Assembly: GCA_018242295.1 (NCBI GenBank)
Contig: JAFECE010000011.1
Location: 558,001-622,000 of the forward strand
Direction: 5' to 3'
Length of the DNA stretch: 64,000 nt
From: Pseudomonadota bacterium
GTDB lineage: Bacteria; Pseudomonadota; Alphaproteobacteria; Rhizobiales; Hyphomicrobiaceae
Shown here: positions 51,320 to 60,884 of the stretch, piece by piece
Position numbering within the stretch: position 1 is the stretch's first letter
Layout: each line of letters opens with the position of its first letter
Made by a program: the position numbers and the translations under genes
The notes under the pieces: model-generated
The model's database searches: none
What the model was told of the DNA's origin: nothing
What the model saw: only the letters and a program-made list of their open reading frames with translations

Positions 51320-53518
51320 TCAACCGTCGTTGTTCTCGGCGACACCTTCCGGTGTTTTCGTGTCGCCGCGGTCACGCAGGAGATCCTGCTTCAGCCGGAG
51401 CGGGTTCTTCATGCCGAGCCGGGCGCGATAGATTTGGATGTTCGCCAAAACCTTGGTGACGTATTCGCGTGTCTCCATAATCGGAATGCGCTCGATCCAG
51501 TCGACCGGGTCGACGTTCGGATCCCGCGGGTCGCCGTTTTCCCTGATCCACTGGCGCGCGCGTCCTGGCCCGGCGTTATAGCCGGCGATGCCAAGCACGT
51601 ATGAGCCGCCGAAGTCATCCATGCGATCGGCGATGTAGGCTGAGCCGATCATCACGTTGTACGGAGGGTCCGAGAGCAGGCGGGGAATAGAGCATTTGAT
51701 TTTGTAGTCTTTGCAGACGTGATGGGCCGTGCCCGTCATAACCTGCAAGAGACCTTTGGCGCCGGCGCCGGAAACGATTTGCGTATCGAATTCGGTTTCC
51801 TGGCGCGCGATGCCGAGCAGCAAGGGCAGCTCAGGCGGTGCCCGCAGCGGCGTGTACCCAGGGAAGGGTTTCAGCGGATACCCGTAGGTCAGCAAGTTTT
51901 GTCCGTTGCCGATGGCGACCTTCGAAATGCGGAGGGACATCTGCGGATCGGCGAGATTGTCCGCGAGATAGGCCACCATTCCGACTTCGGCTTCGGTGCT
52001 TGCGGCATTGCGGAGACCGGCGAGTAATGTCCGGGTGATTTCGCGGGAAAGATTAGCCTTGCGCGCAATCACCAGTGCTTTCGCGGTGTCCGAGGAGACG
52101 AGCTTTTGGATTTGGGCGGCCGTCGGATAGGCGGGCGGCGAAATCTCGAAGCTCGTACGGCCGGGATCGAGCATCTGCATTGCGAGCAGGCCATGGAAGG
52201 TATCGGAATTCTTCGCTGCATTCCGGTACTGCTTGACGGCTTCCGCCTTGTCGCCCCGCGCATCGGCGAGGCGGCCGAGCCAATACGCGGCCTTGGCGGT
52301 GCTCAACGGGCCGTCGGCCGCCGCCGCCATATCCTTGAAGTGCCGCTCGGCGGTATCGAGCTTTTTGAGCTGGCGAAACGCGATCCATCCCGCCAGGAAC
52401 GTCTGTTCCTTTCGCGGATTGACCGATATGGGACCGGCGTCCTTTACGAGATCATAGGCGAGCTTGGCGTTGCCGAGCTTCAGTGCGCCATATGCGAGTT
52501 CGCGCCGTTCGCCCCACCATTCGTCGAGCGCTGCGATCTTATTGGGGTTCGGCGGAATGGCGAGAATGATCGCAGCAGCTTCCTCGATCTTCCCGGCTTT
52601 GCGCAAAAGTTGCGCTTTATGAAAGGCGAGGCCGGTGTCGTCGCGACTGCCTGGCGGAAGCGCATTCATCAGCGCCTGGGCATTCGACGCCTTATTGAAG
52701 ACTGCAAGGCGAGCCGTGGCTCGCTTTTGTTCACTTGCCGGCAGAAGTGGAATGAGACGGCGCGCCAGGGCGACGCGATCGGCGCGATTATCTGCAAAGC
52801 GAATATCGTTCGTCACCAAGCGGTCGAAGCGCCATTTATGATCGGCGGGCGATAGCAGGTTGCCGAAGCGGTCGAGAAAGCCATTTTCCAGCTGAGGCGG
52901 AATGCTCATCTCGCGCCAGGCCTTCGCGGCGAATTTTCGGGCTTCTTCGGTATTGCCGTCTGCTAGATTGGCAGAGGCCAGGGCCGCGTAGCCCGCTCCT
53001 GTCTCGGGCGTGGAATTTTTGAAGAAGCTTTTGATGTTATTTGCGCTTCCTCCGTGGGTGAAAAGCGCTTCTTCAAAGCGTTGGGTCAGCGTCGGCCGGT
53101 CGGGCCAGGCCGGATTATCCCTCAGGAAGCTCTGAAATTCCGGCGGCTCGCCGAGGCCCGAACGCAACCTGATCCAGTCCGCCAGCTTCTGAGCAACGGG
53201 ATTGTTAATTTTTTCTTTCGCTTCCTTGAACCCTTCGATGTCATTGGATCGAACGGCGGCGACGGCTTGGCGGAGTGCATCAACGTCTCCCGAATCAGGA
53301 GCAATCGACAAAAGTGGCGCGAGAGCCGCGTCGAGCTTGCGAAGCTGATCTTTCTCAGCAGCAAGGAGGCTTGGGGGCGGCACGGGTTTGAATGCCGATT
53401 CGGCGAAAGCGGTTGTGCTCGCGAGGACGAGCCCAACGATAGCTCCGGCCGCGGCCAATTGTGGTAATGCGCGCGAAGGAAAGCGAATTCGCCTTGTATG
53501 ATTGGGGCTTAGATGCAT
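51320..53518 (-). CDS. slt: Soluble lytic murein transglycosylase (Slt type)
   Basis: The 732-residue periplasmic enzyme cleaves the glycan strands of peptidoglycan to 1,6-anhydro products. The signal peptide is at residues about 1-40 (A-A-A-G-A-I-V-G-L-V-L-A-S-T-T-A-F-A). A long alpha-superhelical region follows. A C-terminal SLT domain has the catalytic Glu in A-R-Q-E-T-E-F-D, then G-A-K-G-L-L-Q-V-M, N-V-M-I-G-S-A-Y and A-G-Y-N-A-G-P-G-R-A. The size is larger than E. coli Slt70. The ATG at 53518 is close to a plausible signal peptide. Confidence 0.95.
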   Translation of the reverse strand: MHLSPNHTRRIRFPSRALPQLAAAGAIVGLVLASTTAFAESAFKPVPPPSLLAAEKDQLRKLDAALAPLLSIAPDSGDVDALRQAVAAVRSNDIEGFKEAKEKINNPVAQKLADWIRLRSGLGEPPEFQSFLRDNPAWPDRPTLTQRFEEALFTHGGSANNIKSFFKNSTPETGAGYAALASANLADGNTEEARKFAAKAWREMSIPPQLENGFLDRFGNLLSPADHKWRFDRLVTNDIRFADNRADRVALARRLIPLLPASEQKRATARLAVFNKASNAQALMNALPPGSRDDTGLAFHKAQLLRKAGKIEEAAAIILAIPPNPNKIAALDEWWGERRELAYGALKLGNAKLAYDLVKDAGPISVNPRKEQTFLAGWIAFRQLKKLDTAERHFKDMAAAADGPLSTAKAAYWLGRLADARGDKAEAVKQYRNAAKNSDTFHGLLAMQMLDPGRTSFEISPPAYPTAAQIQKLVSSDTAKALVIARKANLSREITRTLLAGLRNAASTEAEVGMVAYLADNLADPQMSLRISKVAIGNGQNLLTYGYPLKPFPGYTPLRAPPELPLLLGIARQETEFDTQIVSGAGAKGLLQVMTGTAHHVCKDYKIKCSIPRLLSDPPYNVMIGSAYIADRMDDFGGSYVLGIAGYNAGPGRARQWIRENGDPRDPNVDPVDWIERIPIMETREYVTKVLANIQIYRARLGMKNPLRLKQDLLRDRGDTKTPEGVAENNDG

Positions 53519-53798
53519 CGCGTCCTATTGGATGAAACGCCCAACCCGCCCGACTTGCGGCGGGCTTTCCGAGCGCCTAATGTCGCGGCGCTTGCGTCGT
53601 CGGCAACGTTAAACCGTATTAAGCGGAGACATGGCTACTGAAGCAAGCAGTTCAAGCCGAACGAGGTGGCACGCGCGTGCGGCAAGACAGTGGCCCATAG
53701 CCGTACTGGCATGGGTCTTTCCACGTCGATTTTCCCGATCAAGACAGGGGCGCTGCATCGAGCGGTGTTTGTCACTGTCTTCTAGTTAAGGCGAAGAC

Positions 53799-54689
53799 AT
53801 GTTCAAAGGTTCTATCACGGCACTCATCACGCCTTTTCGTAATGGGAAGGTAGACGAAGCCGCGTTCACGCGGTTCATCGACTGGCAGATCAGGGAAGGC
53901 ACGCACGGTCTCGTGCCTGTTGGAACGACGGGCGAAAGCCCGACGCTCGATCACGATGAACATAAGCGCGTCATAGAACTCGCCGTCGAGGCTGCGAAGA
54001 AGCGCGTTCCCGTTATTGCGGGCACGGGCTCGAATTCCACGGATGAGGCTGTCGAGCTTTCGCAATATGCAGAAAAAATCGGCGCGGACGCCGTGCTCAT
54101 CGTAACGCCGTATTACAACAAGCCGAGCCAGGAAGGCCTCTATCAGCACTTCAAGGCGATCAATGACGCCATTAATATTCCGATCATTATCTACAACATT
54201 CCGAGCCGTTCGGTCGTCGATATGTCGGTCGCGACGATGGCGCGGTGCTATGAGCTGAAGAACATCGTCGGCGTCAAAGATGCGACTGCGAATTTGGCGC
54301 GGCCATCGCAGACGCGGGCGGCACTCGGGGCCGAGTTCTGCCAGCTCTCCGGCGAAGACGCGACGGCGCTCGCTTTCATGGCGCATGGCGGTGCGGGCTG
54401 CATTTCCGTCGCGTCGAACGTGGCGCCACGGCTTTGTGCCGAGTTCCAGAATGCGTGCATGGCGGGCGATTTCAAGAAGGCGCTGGCACTTCAGGATCGG
54501 CTGATGCCGTTGCACGAGGTTCTCTTTATCGAGACCAATCCCGCGCCGGTTAAGTACGCGGTGTCGCGGTTGGGCTTTGGGACCGCAGACATGCGTCTTC
54601 CCATGGTTCCCGTGTCGGAGGCGAGCCGCCGGGCGATCGATGCCGTTCTTCTCCGTCTGGATCTGATCGACGCAAAGGCCGCCGAGTGA
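53799..54689 (+). CDS. dapA: 4-Hydroxy-tetrahydrodipicolinate synthase
   Basis: It condenses pyruvate with aspartate semialdehyde in the lysine/diaminopimelate pathway. The 296-residue protein has Lys160 as Schiff-base residue (G-V-K-D-A-T), Tyr132 in [13 protein letters not shown] near residue 41, and T-P-Y-Y-N-K-P. The sequence around the start, [13 protein letters not shown], is standard. It is followed 23 bases later by smpB, a common alphaproteobacterial pairing. Confidence 0.97.
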   Translation: MFKGSITALITPFRNGKVDEAAFTRFIDWQIREGTHGLVPVGTTGESPTLDHDEHKRVIELAVEAAKKRVPVIAGTGSNSTDEAVELSQYAEKIGADAVLIVTPYYNKPSQEGLYQHFKAINDAINIPIIIYNIPSRSVVDMSVATMARCYELKNIVGVKDATANLARPSQTRAALGAEFCQLSGEDATALAFMAHGGAGCISVASNVAPRLCAEFQNACMAGDFKKALALQDRLMPLHEVLFIETNPAPVKYAVSRLGFGTADMRLPMVPVSEASRRAIDAVLLRLDLIDAKAAE

Positions 54690-54712
54690 CGGCGGCCCGA
54701 AAGCATTAAGTT

Positions 54713-55186
54713 ATGGCTTCGAAACGCGACGACGGCACGACGCTGGTCGCCGAGAACCGCAAGGCGCGGCACGAGTATTTCATCACCGATAGTTGGGAAG
54801 CGGGTATCGAGCTTCTCGGATCGGAAGTGAAATCGTTGCGCCGCGGCCAGTCGAATATCGCGGAGAGCTATGCCTCGGTTGAGGATGGCGGGGTCTGGCT
54901 GATCAACAGCTACATCGCGGAATATCCGGGCGCCGCACTGTTCCCGCATGAGCCGCGCCGCAAGCGGCGTCTTCTCATGCACGCGAGCGAGATCCACAAG
55001 ATCGGCATCGCCGTGGAACGAAAGGGAATGACGCTCGTTCCGCTCGAACTTTATTTTAACGAAAAGGGCCGGGCGAAGGTCAAGATCGGCCTCGCCGAAG
55101 GCAAGAACCACGCCGACAAACGTCAGGACGCGGCCAAGCGCGATTGGAACCGTCAGAAAGCGCGTTTGATGCGAGAGAAGGGCTGA
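54713..55186 (+). CDS. smpB: SsrA-binding protein SmpB
   Basis: SmpB delivers tmRNA to stalled ribosomes. The 157-residue protein has A-E-N-R-K-A-R-H-E-Y, the G-S-E-V-K-S-L-R core, the Y-F-N-E-K-G-R-A-K strand and a C-terminal basic tail (D-K-R-Q-D-A-A-K-R-D-W-N-R-Q-K) that mimics codon-anticodon pairing. The ribosome-binding site is weak. It is followed five bases later by a peroxiredoxin-like gene. Confidence 0.97.
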   Translation: MASKRDDGTTLVAENRKARHEYFITDSWEAGIELLGSEVKSLRRGQSNIAESYASVEDGGVWLINSYIAEYPGAALFPHEPRRKRRLLMHASEIHKIGIAVERKGMTLVPLELYFNEKGRAKVKIGLAEGKNHADKRQDAAKRDWNRQKARLMREKG

Positions 55187-55190
55187 AGCC

Positions 55191-55766
55191 GTGGCGGGTG
55201 CCGACTTCATGGACGTCGATTGGGCGAGCCTTCCACGCCCCGTCGACGATGGCGCTGCTCGCCATCTGACCGGCCTTGCTTTGCCCGACATCGGACTCAC
55301 CGCGACTGACGGTTCTACGGTCCATCTTGCGCGGCTCCCCGGGCGAACGGTCATGTTCGTTTATCCAATGACCGGCCGGCCCGGTGTGTCTCTTCCCGGC
55401 GGCTGGGACCAAATTCCAGGCGCGCGTGGCTGCACGCCCCAGACTTGTGCGTTTCGCGATCTCTATGCGGATTTGCGAGTGGCCGGAGCCGATCAAGTCT
55501 ACGGCTTTTCCACACAGGATAGTGCGTATCAGCGAGAGGCCGCCGAGCGTTTGCATCTGCCGTTTGCGTTGTTGTCCGATGTCGACCTCGAATTTTCCAG
55601 TGCCACGCGGCTCCCGGTCATGGTGGTCGAAGGGTCCACATTGGCCAAGCGTCTTGCGCTCATTATCGACGCGGGCATTGTCGCGCACGCTTTCTATCCA
55701 GTCTTTCCTCCGGACCGGAATGCCGGCGATGTGCTCGCATGGCTCAAGTCGAATAAGAGCACGTAA
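55191..55766 (+). CDS. Peroxiredoxin (BCP-like) with Cys81/Cys86
   Basis: The 191-residue thioredoxin-fold protein carries G-C-T-P-Q-T-C-A-F-R-D with Cys81 as peroxidatic and Cys86 as resolving cysteine, as in bacterioferritin comigratory proteins. A V-F-V-Y-P-M strand lies before an inserted G-G-W-D-Q-I loop. It should reduce peroxides with thioredoxin. The GTG is four bases after the smpB stop. It is directly followed by a paralogue (TAATG overlap) with the same layout. Confidence 0.85.
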   Translation: MAGADFMDVDWASLPRPVDDGAARHLTGLALPDIGLTATDGSTVHLARLPGRTVMFVYPMTGRPGVSLPGGWDQIPGARGCTPQTCAFRDLYADLRVAGADQVYGFSTQDSAYQREAAERLHLPFALLSDVDLEFSSATRLPVMVVEGSTLAKRLALIIDAGIVAHAFYPVFPPDRNAGDVLAWLKSNKST

Positions 55767-56317
55767 TGGAAACGAACTGGCCCTGGCCGTCGCCCGTCGA
55801 TGATGGCACCGCGAAGCACTTGATTGCCGGTACGCGCCTCCCGGACGTGGCGCTTCCTGCGACGCGGGGTGCAAGCGTCAATCTCGCGCGCTATCAGGAG
55901 CGTGCCGTCGTTTTCGTTTATCCGATGACGGGAACTCCCGGCGTTGCGAACCCGCCGGATTGGGACGTCATTCCCGGTGCGCATGGATCCACGCCGGAAG
56001 CTGAAGGATTTCGCGACGCCTACACGGAGTTCGAGCTTCTGGGTTACGAGATCTTTGGGCTCAGCGGTCAATCGCCGGAAAGTCAGCAGGCGTTCGCGAC
56101 GCGTGCCGGTATTCCCTACCTATTGCTGAGCGACCAGACGTTCGCGTTCGCCGACGCATTAAACCTGCCGCGATTTGAGACGGGCGGCGCGACGTATCTC
56201 AAACGTCTGACAATGATCATTCGGAATGGCGTGATCTATCGCGTCGTCTATCCCGTGCAAACGCCGCCATCGCATGCGCGGGAGTTGCTTGCCGATCTCA
56301 GGCCAACTCGCGCCTGA
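55766..56317 (+). CDS. Peroxiredoxin-like paralogue without cysteines
   Basis: The 183-residue protein is colinear with the upstream peroxiredoxin: S-P-V-D-D-G-T-A-K-H-L, then V-F-V-Y-P-M-T-G and G-S-T-P-E-A-E-G-F-R-D. It lacks both catalytic cysteines (Ser75 and Glu80 at those positions) and has no Cys anywhere. The frame is intact and the rest of the fold is kept, so it is not simply decayed. A non-peroxidase role such as a binding, regulatory or partner subunit for the active gene is possible. The TAATG overlap implies coupled expression with it. The 3' end overlaps the uracil-DNA glycosylase gene by 20 bases. Confidence 0.8.
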   Translation: METNWPWPSPVDDGTAKHLIAGTRLPDVALPATRGASVNLARYQERAVVFVYPMTGTPGVANPPDWDVIPGAHGSTPEAEGFRDAYTEFELLGYEIFGLSGQSPESQQAFATRAGIPYLLLSDQTFAFADALNLPRFETGGATYLKRLTMIIRNGVIYRVVYPVQTPPSHARELLADLRPTRA

Positions 56318-56945
56318 TGTCTTCGAAAACCGCGCGGAACATTTCGGGCGTTAGCCGGCGCGTGCTGGTATTGTAGCGCGAGCAATGGAAGCTGTCGTAG
56401 AGGGCGCAATTAGGGCTCAGCGCGTGGCGTGCGCCATGGGCAAAGGGATGGAGCGATTTCTTTTTCGCGAGCGCGGCAAGTGTTTGATCGTGGGCTATGC
56501 GGCCGAGCGCGAGGATCACCTTCAGTTTCGGCAGGCTTGCCAACCGCGCCTCGAAGAAGGGCCGGCAATTCGCTATTTCTCCCGGCTCCGGCTTGTTTTC
56601 GGGCGGCGCGCAGCGCACGGCATTCGTTATCATGCAGTCGACAAGCTTCAGGCCGTCATCGGGGCGCGCATGATATTCGCCCTTGGCAAATCCGTATTCG
56701 ATGAGGGTTTCATAGAGTAGATTACCGGCATAGTCGCCGGTAAACGGCCGGCCGGTACGGTTGGCGCCGGTTCGTCCGGGAGCCAAGCCGACGATCAGAA
56801 GACGCGCTTGAGAAGTGCCGAATGAGGGCACTGCGCCGTTGAACCACTCCGGTTGCTCAGTCTGGTTTTCTTTGCGGTAGGCGACGAGCCGCGGACAGCG
56901 AGGGCAATCCTTGGGAGCCTCTGGACCAAAGACCGTATTGCCCAT
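56298..56945 (-). CDS. Uracil-DNA glycosylase family 5 (UdgB)
   Basis: The 215-residue DNA-repair enzyme removes uracil, and in family 5 also other deaminated bases. It has the N-terminal C-P-R-C cluster ligands, the motif G-L-A-P-G-R-T-G-A-N-R-T-G (residues about 53-65) with the family-5 change of the usual polar residue, a central I-T-N-A-V-R-C-A-P-P and the C-terminal H-C-S-R-Y-N-T. An iron-sulfur cluster is expected. Starts at 56960 and 56975 are also in frame. It overlaps the preceding convergent gene by 20 bases. Confidence 0.88.
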   Translation of the reverse strand: MGNTVFGPEAPKDCPRCPRLVAYRKENQTEQPEWFNGAVPSFGTSQARLLIVGLAPGRTGANRTGRPFTGDYAGNLLYETLIEYGFAKGEYHARPDDGLKLVDCMITNAVRCAPPENKPEPGEIANCRPFFEARLASLPKLKVILALGRIAHDQTLAALAKKKSLHPFAHGARHALSPNCALYDSFHCSRYNTSTRRLTPEMFRAVFEDIRRELA

Positions 56946-56999
56946 CGTCCCGGCCGCCATGTGTCGTCGATGCACGTTTTGAAGAAGACGTAAAAGTGC

Positions 57000-57665
57000 T
57001 CAGACTTCTTCTTCCGCGAGGTCATCGTCGCCGAGGTAGTTTGGGTCGCGCACAGGCGAAAGCGGTGCGCGCGCCGTATAGCCGCGTCCATCACGCGGAG
57101 CGCGAGCGCCGCTCTGGCCGCCGTTCTGGCCACCGCTCTGGGAGCGGCCAACCTGCTCTTCTAGATCCGCGAGGTCGACGAATTGATCGGCTTGACGGCG
57201 CAACTCATCGGCAACCATCGGCGGCTGAGTCTGAAGGGTCGAAACGACGCTTACGCGTTTCCCTTTCTGCTGAAGCGCGGCGACGAGGCTGCGGAAATCG
57301 CCGTCTCCTGAGAAAATCACGATGTGGTCGAGGCTGTCGGACAGACGCATGGCATCGACTGCCAGCTCAATATCCATGTTGCCTTTGATTTTCCGGCGGC
57401 CGGTTGCGTCGGTGAATTCTTTCGTCGGCTTCGTCACCATGGAGAAGCCGTTGTAGTCCAGCCAGTCGATCAGCGGGCGGATCGACGAATACTCCTGCTC
57501 TTCTGCGAGAGCCGTGTAATAGAGCGCGCGAACGAGCTGGCCCTTTTGCCGGAACATTCCAAGCAGGCGCTTGTAGTCAATATCGAAGCCTAATGACTTC
57601 GCCGTCGCATAGAGGTTCGCGCCGTCGATGAATAGAGCAACTCGTTCGGTCGGATAAAAATGCAT
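57000..57665 (-). CDS. NYN-domain (LabA/DUF88-like) protein
   Basis: The 221-residue protein is a PIN-like NYN-domain protein: F-I-D-G-A-N-L-Y with the first catalytic Asp, M-D-I-E-L-A-V-D-A-M with acidic residues, and F-S-G-D-G-D-F with two more. These fit a metal-dependent RNase. The C-terminal third is Gly/Gln/Arg-rich and disordered, ending in an acidic D-D-D-L-A-E-E-E. The ATG at 57665 has TAGGA upstream; an ATG ten codons earlier is also in frame. It is divergent from rpoZ. Confidence 0.88.
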   Translation of the reverse strand: MHFYPTERVALFIDGANLYATAKSLGFDIDYKRLLGMFRQKGQLVRALYYTALAEEQEYSSIRPLIDWLDYNGFSMVTKPTKEFTDATGRRKIKGNMDIELAVDAMRLSDSLDHIVIFSGDGDFRSLVAALQQKGKRVSVVSTLQTQPPMVADELRRQADQFVDLADLEEQVGRSQSGGQNGGQSGARAPRDGRGYTARAPLSPVRDPNYLGDDDLAEEEV

Positions 57666-58042
57666 TTTTCGTTTCCTAAAGAGGAATGGCGCCAACTAAA
57701 CATCGTCCAGAAATTTCTGGAAGGGGGCAAAAGCCCATTTTCTCTAATCGGTTAGGCAATTTCGAAAGCGTCCGCGTCTACGGTGTAGAACGCTTCTTTC
57801 TTATGGGTTACCAGATGTGAATGCGAGTCAACAATTGTGACAATTAGTCTGTTTAACCGCGATTGAAGTAGAATGCTACGGGGCGAGCAATTTCGGTTTT
57901 GCTTCTCCTCTGTACTACTTGATTAATACATCCAAACGTGGCAAAGAGGCATCAGCGTGGCGCTGGAAGGCGGTCCGATCGGCTGTTTGCGCCCCTTTAA
58001 TGCCTTACAACGTGCCAGTTTTACCAAGGGAAGGTCCTGCCC
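57666..58042. other. Divergent region between the NYN-protein gene and rpoZ
   Basis: About 377 bases with no gene that I can support. It must carry the promoters of the NYN-domain gene and of the rpoZ-rel unit. ACAATT occurs twice near 57830, and GAAAGCG faces a CGCTTC further on, but these are too short to call operators. Confidence 0.45.
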
Positions 58043-58498
58043 ATGGCTCGCGTCACCGTCGAAGATTGCGTCGACAAGATTCCAAACAGATTTGAATTGG
58101 TTCTCCTCGCAGCGCATCGCGCGCGGTCCATCGCCAACGGCAGCTCCATCACAATCGCGCCCGATGACGACAAGAATCCGGTCATCGCACTGCGCGAGAT
58201 CGCTGAACGCACGCTGTCGCCCGACGACATGCGCGAAACGCTGATCTCATCGATCCAGAAGAACACCGAAGTCGACGAGCCGGAGGCCGTTGCGGCGCCG
58301 TTGCTGCCGCCCGAGCGCCGCGCGCCGATGCTCGGCCGCGACGATCTTTCGTCTGATACTCAGGTCGATGTGATGACGGAAGAGCAGCTTCTGCGCGGGC
58401 TGGAGAGCATGACGCCGCTGGAGCCTTCGGCCAACATCGGATCGGGTTCGGGGTCCGGCCGCGAGCGGGACCGGGATCCCCGCGACCGTTCTCGCTAA
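58043..58498 (+). CDS. rpoZ: DNA-directed RNA polymerase omega subunit
   Basis: The 151-residue omega subunit helps RNA polymerase assembly and binds beta-prime. It has the R-V-T-V-E-D-C core, [16 protein letters not shown] and [10 protein letters not shown]. Its Pro- and acid-rich C-terminal extension of about 70 residues is the alphaproteobacterial form. AAGGGAAGG lies upstream of the ATG. The next gene on the strand is rel, a standard pairing. Confidence 0.96.
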   Translation: MARVTVEDCVDKIPNRFELVLLAAHRARSIANGSSITIAPDDDKNPVIALREIAERTLSPDDMRETLISSIQKNTEVDEPEAVAAPLLPPERRAPMLGRDDLSSDTQVDVMTEEQLLRGLESMTPLEPSANIGSGSGSGRERDRDPRDRSR

Positions 58499-58599
58499 TA
58501 TTTCATTAGCCCGTCTCGCGACATCAAGCTCGTACCGATCTACTTTAATGTGTGCTGCGTCTTCGGTTACGCTTGCACCGTGAAGGAGTGCGGCGGGTC

Positions 58600-60825
58600 A
58601 TGATGCGGCAATACGAACTCGTCGAGCGAGTTCTCAAATACGATCCAAAAGCGGACGAGGCGCTGCTCAATCGCGCCTACGTCTATGCAATGAAGGCGCA
58701 CGGCCATCAGAAGCGCGCGTCGGGGGCACCCTATTTTTCCCACCCGCTCGAAGTGGCGGCCATTCTTACGGATCTGAAGCTCGACGACGCGACCATTGCG
58801 ACGGCGCTCCTCCATGATGTGATCGAGGATACGGACGCAACGCGGGCTGAAATCGATCAGATGTTCGGGCCAGAAATCGGCAGCCTCGTCGACGGCCTGA
58901 CGAAGATCAAACGCCTCGACCTCGTTTCCAAAAAGGCCGAGCAGGCGGAAAGCTTCCGCAAGCTTCTCATCGCGATCTCCAGTGATATCCGCGTGCTCCT
59001 CGTCAAGCTTGCGGACCGTTTGCACAACATGCGGACGCTCGAGCACATGAAGCCCGAGAGCCGCCGCCGCAATTCGGAAGAGACGCTCGATATCTATGCG
59101 CCGCTCGCCGGTATGATGGGCATGCAGGCGTTGCGCGAGGAACTTGAGGATCACGCTTTCCGCTGGCTGCATCCCGAGGCCTATGACGCGCTTACCGAAA
59201 AGCTCGGCGAAATGCGGGAGCGCAATCGCGGGCTCGTTGAGGAAATCCGTCAGGCGATCGCGCGCAAATGCGCCGATGCTGGCATCAAGGCGGAGACGTT
59301 CGGGAGAGAGAAGAAGCCTTATGCCGTCTGGAGCAAGATGGAGCATAAGCAGATCAGTCTCGAACAGCTGTCGGATATCTACGGGTTCCGGGTGGTCGTG
59401 GATTCGATCGAGGACTGCTATCGCGTGCTCGGCATCGTCCACACGACTTGGAGCACGGTTCCCGGCCGCTTCAAGGATTACATATCGGCTCCGAAGCGGA
59501 ACAATTATCAGTCGATCCACACGACCGTTTACGGTCCGCGCCATCAGCGCGTGGAACTGCAGATCCGCACGTATGACATGCAGCATATCGCCGAGTTCGG
59601 CATTGCCGCGCATGCGCTCTACAAGGATCAACAGCGCGGCCTCGTGAACGGCCACGGCTTCGAGCTGGAATTGGACGGAGACGACAGCCCGTACGGGCGC
59701 CTCCGCGCAATGATTTCCTCACTGCTCGAGGCGGCGAACCCGGAGGAATTTCTCGAGCACACCAAGCTCGAACTGTTTCACGATCAGGTTTTTTGCTTCA
59801 CGCCGAAGGGACGGCTCATCGCGCTGCCGCGCGGGGCGACGCCGCTCGATTTCGCTTATGCCGTGCACACCGATATCGGCAATGAAGCCATCGCGGCCTA
59901 CATCAACGGACGTCACGTTCCGATCGATACGCATCTGCGTAACGGCGACGAAGTCGTCATTGAGACGTCGAAGGGTCATGTCCGCCCGGCGGCGTGGGAA
60001 GCTTTCGCCGTGACCGGGCGCGCACGAGCGGCGATCCGGAGAGCTGCCCGCGAGGCCGATCGCCGGCGGTTTATCGAGCTCGGGCGGCAACTCGTTAATT
60101 CGACGCTTTCGGGGCTCGAAGTCGACTATTCGGAAGAAAAGGTCAAAGCCGCCGCTCCGAAGATCGGCTTCAAGGCGGCCGACGACCTGCTGGCAGCCGT
60201 CGGGCGGAACGATGTTCCCCTACAGGATGTGCTCGGCGCGATCCTGCCGCATGGGCAAGCCCCTGGGGATGAAGGGTACAAGCCGACCCGGCGTTTCGGC
60301 CGAGCCCGCGAGCAGGAGGGCTGGTTCAATATCGAAAAGGTCAATAGCCTCAAATTCCGCACATCCGAGATCGACAGCACGACAGCCGTGTCGATCGGCG
60401 GTCCGAGCCAGGAATTGCCGGTCGCGTTCGAGCCTGGCGGCGCGGTTCCGGGCGACCGGATCGTCGGTGTCATGGCGCCCGGTGAGGGTATCCGGGTGTT
60501 CCAGATCCACTCACCACGCCTCAAGGAATACGAGGAAGAACATTGGATTGACGTGACTTGGGATGTCGATCCCGAGCGGCCTCAACGGTTTCCGGCGCGG
60601 ATCAGCGTCACCGCGGTTAACGCGCCTGGCTCACTTGCCGAGATCGCCAAGGTGATCGGCGAGACAGGTGGCAATATCGACAATATCAAGATGGCCCGCC
60701 GTGCGGCAGACTTCACTGTCATGCATATCGAGCTCGAGGTATTCGATTTGGTGCATTTGAACCACATCGTCGCCGGACTCAGGGCGAAATCCTCGGTTGC
60801 GAAGGTGGAACGGCTGTTCGAGTGA
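58600..60825 (+). CDS. rel: Bifunctional (p)ppGpp synthetase/hydrolase
   Basis: The 741-residue Rel/SpoT-type enzyme makes and breaks the alarmone (p)ppGpp. The HD hydrolase domain has H-P-L-E-V-A and L-L-H-D-V-I-E-D-T, then V-K-L-A-D-R-L-H-N-M. The synthetase domain has D-I-Y-G-F-R-V-V and R-F-K-D-Y. TGS and ACT domains fill the C-terminus (the ACT part is near residues 665-741). Both active sites look complete. GAAGGAG is upstream of the tandem ATG at 58600/58603. Confidence 0.96.
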   Translation: MMRQYELVERVLKYDPKADEALLNRAYVYAMKAHGHQKRASGAPYFSHPLEVAAILTDLKLDDATIATALLHDVIEDTDATRAEIDQMFGPEIGSLVDGLTKIKRLDLVSKKAEQAESFRKLLIAISSDIRVLLVKLADRLHNMRTLEHMKPESRRRNSEETLDIYAPLAGMMGMQALREELEDHAFRWLHPEAYDALTEKLGEMRERNRGLVEEIRQAIARKCADAGIKAETFGREKKPYAVWSKMEHKQISLEQLSDIYGFRVVVDSIEDCYRVLGIVHTTWSTVPGRFKDYISAPKRNNYQSIHTTVYGPRHQRVELQIRTYDMQHIAEFGIAAHALYKDQQRGLVNGHGFELELDGDDSPYGRLRAMISSLLEAANPEEFLEHTKLELFHDQVFCFTPKGRLIALPRGATPLDFAYAVHTDIGNEAIAAYINGRHVPIDTHLRNGDEVVIETSKGHVRPAAWEAFAVTGRARAAIRRAAREADRRRFIELGRQLVNSTLSGLEVDYSEEKVKAAAPKIGFKAADDLLAAVGRNDVPLQDVLGAILPHGQAPGDEGYKPTRRFGRAREQEGWFNIEKVNSLKFRTSEIDSTTAVSIGGPSQELPVAFEPGGAVPGDRIVGVMAPGEGIRVFQIHSPRLKEYEEEHWIDVTWDVDPERPQRFPARISVTAVNAPGSLAEIAKVIGETGGNIDNIKMARRAADFTVMHIELEVFDLVHLNHIVAGLRAKSSVAKVERLFE

Positions 60826-60884
60826 GCTATTCTATGCGTTCTCTGGCTTGAGGCTTTTCGAAGAGTCGATAGGAAAGAGTACCG

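Noticed and set aside
58567-59655. Minus-strand open frame of 362 codons opposite rel
   Set aside because: The plus strand encodes the HD and synthetase domains of Rel here. The antisense frame is a shadow.
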